From: Saccoglossus kowalevskii
Lineage: Eukaryota; Hemichordata; Enteropneusta; Harrimaniidae
Length of the DNA: 64,000 bases
Assembly: GCF_000003605.2 (NCBI RefSeq)
Contig: NW_003115315.1
Coordinates: 1 to 64,000, forward strand
Direction: 5' to 3'
Positions 60,239 to 64,000 of this stretch are shown piece by piece; position 1 is the stretch's first letter, and each line of letters opens with the position of its first letter. Below the pieces are notes generated by a model, which worked only from the letters and a program-made list of their open reading frames with translations, made no database searches and was not told the origin of the DNA. The position numbers were made by a program, and so were the translations under genes.

Positions 60239-60403
60239 ATACTTACCTGGCGTAGGGGTTAACCGTGATCATGGAGGCGGTTCCCTCAGGGAGAGGCCCT
60301 CCCATTGCACTTCGGCTGGGCTGACACCTGCGATCGCCCCAAATGTGGGCGACTCGGGCGCATAATTTATGTTAGTGGGGGACTGCGTTCGCGCTATCCC
60401 ATG
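60239..60403 (+). ncRNA. U1: U1 snRNA, copy 69 (C163A)
   Basis: Twin of copy 49 in gene and spacer markers, 20 units apart. Confidence 0.96.
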
Positions 60404-61032
60404 ATAATGAAACTAAAAAATCAGATCTAATTTCTTACATTGGTCATCTCTAGTGAGAAATCGCGCAGATCCGCCTCATGTGAGTGAGAACAATGTGGGT
60501 TTCCTAACTAGATTTTCAGGGAAATGTCGACCATTGATCAAGTTATTATTATTTATTAAAAATGGACAGGTTTTCGATGTACTAAGCAATGAAATAATCG
60601 AGAGTTGGCCAGATCCACAGGTCACTTGTACTTGTCGAGTACTGACGCCCTCACACGCCGCGTTTCGCATAAAAGAAAACCCATTGGTTGACAGCAACCA
60701 TATGATTTGGGGGGCTACGGACGCTGATAGGATGATCGCTGGCATGGGATTAGTGCCGCTTGGTGTGCGTGCATAATCTCTCTCTCTCTCTACCCAGAAT
60801 CCTTTGTGGCCAAGTTTGTCGCGAATTTTCAGTATATACAACGCATTTCGTGGAGTCAAATGTCCATGAGCGACCATTAAAATCATGTGGTTAATATTTA
60901 AGTCATGACATTACCAGTCTATTGTGTGCAACTACTAGTTAGAATACGATTTTTTCCAGATGCTCTTGGCACTCACCGTCGTGTCTGTTTTGTTTCATTC
61001 CATGGGGTACTCCGTTGTTGACAGTCAATGGC

Positions 61033-61197
61033 ATACTTACCTGGCGTAGGGGTTAACCGTGATCATGGAGGCGGTTCCCTCAGGGAGAGGCCCTCCCATT
61101 GCACTTCGGCTGTGCTGACACCTGCGATCGCCCCAAATGTGGGCGACTCGGGCTCATAATTTATGTTAGTGGGGGACTGCGTTCGCGCTATCCCCTG
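61033..61197 (+). ncRNA. U1: U1 snRNA, copy 70 (G81T, G122T)
   Basis: Private G122T a few bases before the Sm site; private CCTTATG in the spacer. Confidence 0.96.
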
Positions 61198-61822
61198 ATA
61201 ATGAAACTAAAAAATCAGATCTAATTTCTTACATTGGTCATCTCTAGTGAGAAATCGCGCAGATCCGCCTTATGTGAGAACAATGTGGGTTTCCTAACTA
61301 GATTTTCAGGGAAATGTCGACCATTGATCAAGTTATTATTATTTATTAAAAATGGACAGGTTTTCGATGTACTAAGCAATGAAATAATCGAGAGTTGGCC
61401 AGATCCACAGGTCACCTGTACTTGTCGAGTACTGACGCCCTCACACGCCGCGTTTCGCATAAAAGAAAACCCATTGGTTGACAGCAACCATATGATTTGG
61501 GGGGCTACGGACGCTGATAGGATGATCGCTGGCATGGGATTAGTGCCGCTTGGTGTGCGTGCATAATCTCTCTCTCTCTCTACCCAGAATCCTTTGTGGC
61601 CAAGTTTGTCGCGAATTTTCAGTATATACAACGCATTTCGTGGAGTCAAATGTCCATGAGCGACCATTAAAATCATGTGGTTAATATTTAAGTCATGACA
61701 TTACCAGTCTATTGTGTGCAACTACTAGTTAGAATACGATTTTTTCCAGATGCTCTTGGCACTCACCGTCGTGTCTGTTTTGTTTCATTCCATGGGGTAC
61801 TCCGTTGTTGACAGTCAATGGC

Positions 61823-61987
61823 ATACTTACCTGGCGTAGGGGTTAACTGTGATCATGGAGGCGGTTCCCTCAGGGAGAGGCCCTCCCATTGCACTTCGGC
61901 TGGGCTGACACCTGCGATCGCCCCAAATGTGGGCGACTCGGGCGCATAATTTATGTTACTGGGGGACTGCGTTCGCGCTATCCCCTG
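61823..61987 (+). ncRNA. U1: U1 snRNA, copy 71 (C26T, G137C)
   Basis: Last intact U1 before the right-hand LINE; spacer twin of copy 62. Confidence 0.96.
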
Positions 61988-62372
61988 ATAATGAAACTAA
62001 AAAATCAGATCTAATTTCTTACATTGGTCATCTCTAGTGAGAAATCGCGCAGATCCGCCTCATGTGAGAACAATGTGGGTTTCCTAACTAGATTTTCAGG
62101 GAAATGTCGACCATTGATCAAGTTATTATTATTTATTAAAAATGGACAGTTTTTCGATGTACTAAGCAATGAAATAATCGAGAGTTGGCCAGATCCACAG
62201 GTCACCTGTACTTGTCGAGTACTGACGCCCTCACACGCCGCGTTTCGCATAAAAGAAAACCCATTGGTTGACAGCAACCATATGATTTGGGGGGCTACGG
62301 ACGCTGATAGGATGATCGCTGGCATGGGATTAGTGCCGCTTGGTGTGCGTGCATAATCTCTCTCTCTCTCTC

Positions 62373-62614
62373 TACCCAGAATCCTTTGTGGCCAAGTTTG
62401 TCGCGAATTTTCAGTATATACAACGCATTTTGTGGAGTCAAATGTCCATGAGCGACCATTAAAATCATGTGGTTAATATTTAAGTCATGACATTACCAGT
62501 CTATTGTGTGCAACTACTAGTTAGAATACGATTTTTTCCAGACGCTCTTGGCACTCACCGTCGTGTCTGTTTTGTTTCATTCCATGGGGTACTCCGTTGT
62601 TGACAGTCAATGGC
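62373..62614 (+). promoter_or_regulatory. Intact U1 promoter upstream of the right-hand LINE
   Basis: Distal Staf-type site at 62373-62390 and PSE with TCACC at 62555-62559, spaced as in normal units. It would drive RNA from 62615 into the duplicated leader and the LINE. Confidence 0.7.
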
Positions 62615-62646
62615 ATACTTACCTGGCGTAGGGGTTAACCGTGATC
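62615..62646 (+). pseudogene. U1: U1 snRNA 5' fragment (nt 1-32), first of the duplicated pair
   Basis: Consensus U1 nt 1-32, joined to LINE leader at 62647, the same junction as 9250/9251. Confidence 0.95.
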
Positions 62647-62744
62647 TCTAGGCCTGCTTTCTGCTGTTGGTATAACCATTGTCCAGCTTCCTGCTACTGG
62701 TGACTTGACTGCTGATCAACCCTTATCCTTGCTGCTTCTCTTTG
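62647..62744 (+). mobile_element. First 98 bp of LINE leader, duplicated
   Basis: Matches the start of the central LINE leader and stops exactly where the donor-like GTGAGT would begin; the second copy of promoter tail and U1 follows. Confidence 0.9.
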
Positions 62745-62752
62745 TCAATGGC

Positions 62753-62784
62753 ATACTTACCTGGCGTAGGGGTTAACCGTGATC
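62753..62784 (+). pseudogene. U1: U1 snRNA 5' fragment (nt 1-32), second of the duplicated pair
   Basis: Preceded only by the 8-bp promoter tail, so it has no PSE of its own at -60; it would be an internal part of a longer leader RNA. Confidence 0.95.
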
Positions 62785-64000
62785 TCTAGGCCTGCTTTCT
62801 GCTGTTGGTATAACCATTGTCCAGCTTCCTGCTACTGGTGACTTGACTGCTGATCAACCCTTATCCTTGCTGCTTCTCTTTGGTGAGTAATTGCTTGATT
62901 GTTTCTGGTTACTGTATTTGTTGTTGTCTCCCCGGGTGTGTGCCATCTTTGGCCCCCGGGGAAAGTCCGGAAGCTGCCGTGAAGAGAAGACACTGCGAAG
63001 CGCTCCTGAAGAAACCAGCTCCTGTCTCGTTCTGCTCTGCTTGGTGAGTCTTACCCATTTTTTGTCTGCTTGTCGCTAGTTTTCTACTTGGCGTCCTGTG
63101 TATCCTGTGTGGTTGGTGTCACCTATCTGGAGGACTGGCCTTTGCGCCGTTTCCCAAATCCTCCCCCGATTGTTGATCACTGCTCTGACGAGAATGAGGC
63201 GAGATTCCTCTATCTCGGTCACGTTGACTGAACCTGTCAAACCAGTTGACCTGTTCAAAAGAATTAAAGAGTTAGGTATTAATATTGACGACTTGACGTG
63301 TGTCCAGCCTCTGCCTGGTAACAAGTATGATATAACATTCACTTCATTCAGCAAAAGAAGAGAAAATGAACGGAAATTTGAAAAGATGCATGGCGTAGAA
63401 GATTGCAAAAATTTTACTGAGTACACGATCGTCACCCTTTTCCATATCCCATCTGAGACCAACGACAACGAAATTCGGTACACTCTTAGCCAATATGGCG
63501 AGGTCTTGGCCTCCCGCTTCTGTACCTACCACTTCGCTCCAAAAGTGTTCAATGGTAACCGCCAATATAAAATGAAATTGAGATCTAACATTCCATCTGC
63601 GTTACGTATCTCCGGACGTAATGTTTGGGTTTCATACATGGGACAAGTGAGAACATGCAACAGATGCCAGCAATCAGGTCACTTATCCAAAGACTGCAAA
63701 ACCACCATTTGCAACAGATGCCTTGAGCATGGCCATTCGACAAATGACTGTGACAAAACCATTGTGTGCACTATCTGCCACAAACCCGGTCACATCGCTC
63801 GGAATTGCAAAATCTCCTTTGCTAACCAAGTCTCTAAAAGTCCCTCATGGGCAAATGCGCCACCAATGTCCTCTAGCTGCAAATGTGGAAACTTCGTTGC
63901 AGCCTTGGACATCAAGTGCATGTACTGCTCAGATCTGGTCCCTCCAAAAGAAGCAACTATAGAATCATGTACCAAGTGCTCCAAAAAATCCGAATCCCCA
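62785..64000 (+). mobile_element. U1-specific LINE, 5' part, running off the window
   Basis: Co-linear with 9251-10466 with no indels seen and three substitutions that I found (two in the leader, one in ORF1). It has the same leader, the same donor-like sites (62883 and 63044) and the same ORF1 start. The variants in the U1 unit before it (copy 71) differ from those before the central LINE (copy 10), which favours separate insertion or later shuffling over a simple block duplication. Confidence 0.92.
63194..64000 (+). CDS. LINE ORF1 protein, N-terminal part (cut by window edge)
   Basis: First in-frame ATG at 63194, equivalent to 9660; 269 codons are visible without a stop. The three CCHC knuckles and the CXC/CX2C cluster that follows are intact, and the second Cys cluster is just entered. 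One amino-acid difference from the central copy lies right after the third knuckle (KLSF to KISF). Confidence 0.85.
   Translation, partial: MRRDSSISVTLTEPVKPVDLFKRIKELGINIDDLTCVQPLPGNKYDITFTSFSKRRENERKFEKMHGVEDCKNFTEYTIVTLFHIPSETNDNEIRYTLSQYGEVLASRFCTYHFAPKVFNGNRQYKMKLRSNIPSALRISGRNVWVSYMGQVRTCNRCQQSGHLSKDCKTTICNRCLEHGHSTNDCDKTIVCTICHKPGHIARNCKISFANQVSKSPSWANAPPMSSSCKCGNFVAALDIKCMYCSDLVPPKEATIESCTKCSKKSESP

Larger units (their letters stand above)
14221..62646 (+). repeat. U1 snRNA tandem array, right block
   Basis: Sixty-one consecutive U1 genes (14362 to the broken gene at 62615, mean period 791 bp) with no other insertion. Unit lengths vary by a few bases, mostly through the CT tract before the distal element: from 5 CT pairs after copies 23 and 51 to 10-11 after copies 16 and 56. 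Variants recur at irregular distances, not at a fixed higher-order period. Confidence 0.95.
62607..62882 (+). repeat. 138-bp tandem duplication at the LINE 5' end
   Basis: Copies at 62607-62744 and 62745-62882. Each holds 8 bp of promoter, U1 nt 1-32 and the first 98 bp of the LINE. The pair is preceded by ACAG and followed by GTGAGT, so each copy has the borders of an exon, and the inner joint lacks both signals. The joint has one base of ambiguity. The central LINE has a single copy of this segment. Confidence 0.95.

Noticed and set aside
14221-62614. A fixed higher-order repeat of several U1 units
   Set aside because: Shared variants recur at many different distances (4, 5, 9, 20, 31, 37, 61 units) and in broken combinations, so no single multi-unit period fits.

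Overview
The window is animal nuclear DNA: a tandem array of U1 spliceosomal snRNA genes repeatedly hit, at one nucleotide position, by a site-specific LINE. I count 71 complete U1 genes (one visibly degenerate) on the + strand with a period close to 791 bp, plus three 5' fragments of 32 nt and one 3' fragment of 129 nt made by LINE insertion. Each unit has a 165-nt U1 gene with vertebrate-like control sites: a Staf/ZNF143-type distal element at about -242, a TCACC-containing PSE at about -60, and a 3' box about 14 nt after the gene. The 5' half of the RNA resembles invertebrate U1 more than vertebrate U1, so I infer a non-vertebrate metazoan. The species cannot be fixed from the sequence.

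Layout. 1-560: 3' end of a LINE (ORF2 C-terminus and 3' UTR) joined to U1 nt 37. 561-9250: U1 3' fragment, ten full U1 units, then a U1 gene cut after nt 32. 9251-14220: a LINE with 5' UTR, complete ORF1 (three CCHC knuckles, further Cys clusters, two C-terminal C2H2 fingers) and ORF2 (AP endonuclease plus reverse transcriptase). ORF2 stops abruptly at a deletion junction with the U1 spacer. 14221-62614: 61 uninterrupted U1 genes. 62615-64000: another U1 gene cut after nt 32 and the start of a further LINE, with a 138-bp tandem duplication at its 5' end that looks like a duplicated exon.

How the parts relate. The LINEs lie in the sense direction behind an intact U1 promoter and keep the first 32 nt of U1, including the 5'-splice-site-pairing sequence. 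At the one 3' junction visible, the LINE runs without a poly(A) signal into the rest of U1 with its Sm site and 3' box. The natural reading is a retrotransposon that borrows U1 transcription and perhaps U1 3'-end formation, and inserts into the U1-70K-binding loop of stem-loop I. ORF2 resembles the Tx1 group of the L1 superfamily, which has known members specific for U2, 5S rRNA and tRNA genes. I cannot recall a described U1-specific LINE, so this is the candidate new system. Single-base variants are shared among distant units in mosaic fashion, as expected from unequal exchange and gene conversion. Two short stretches, in copies 31 and 41, look more like assembly errors than biology.
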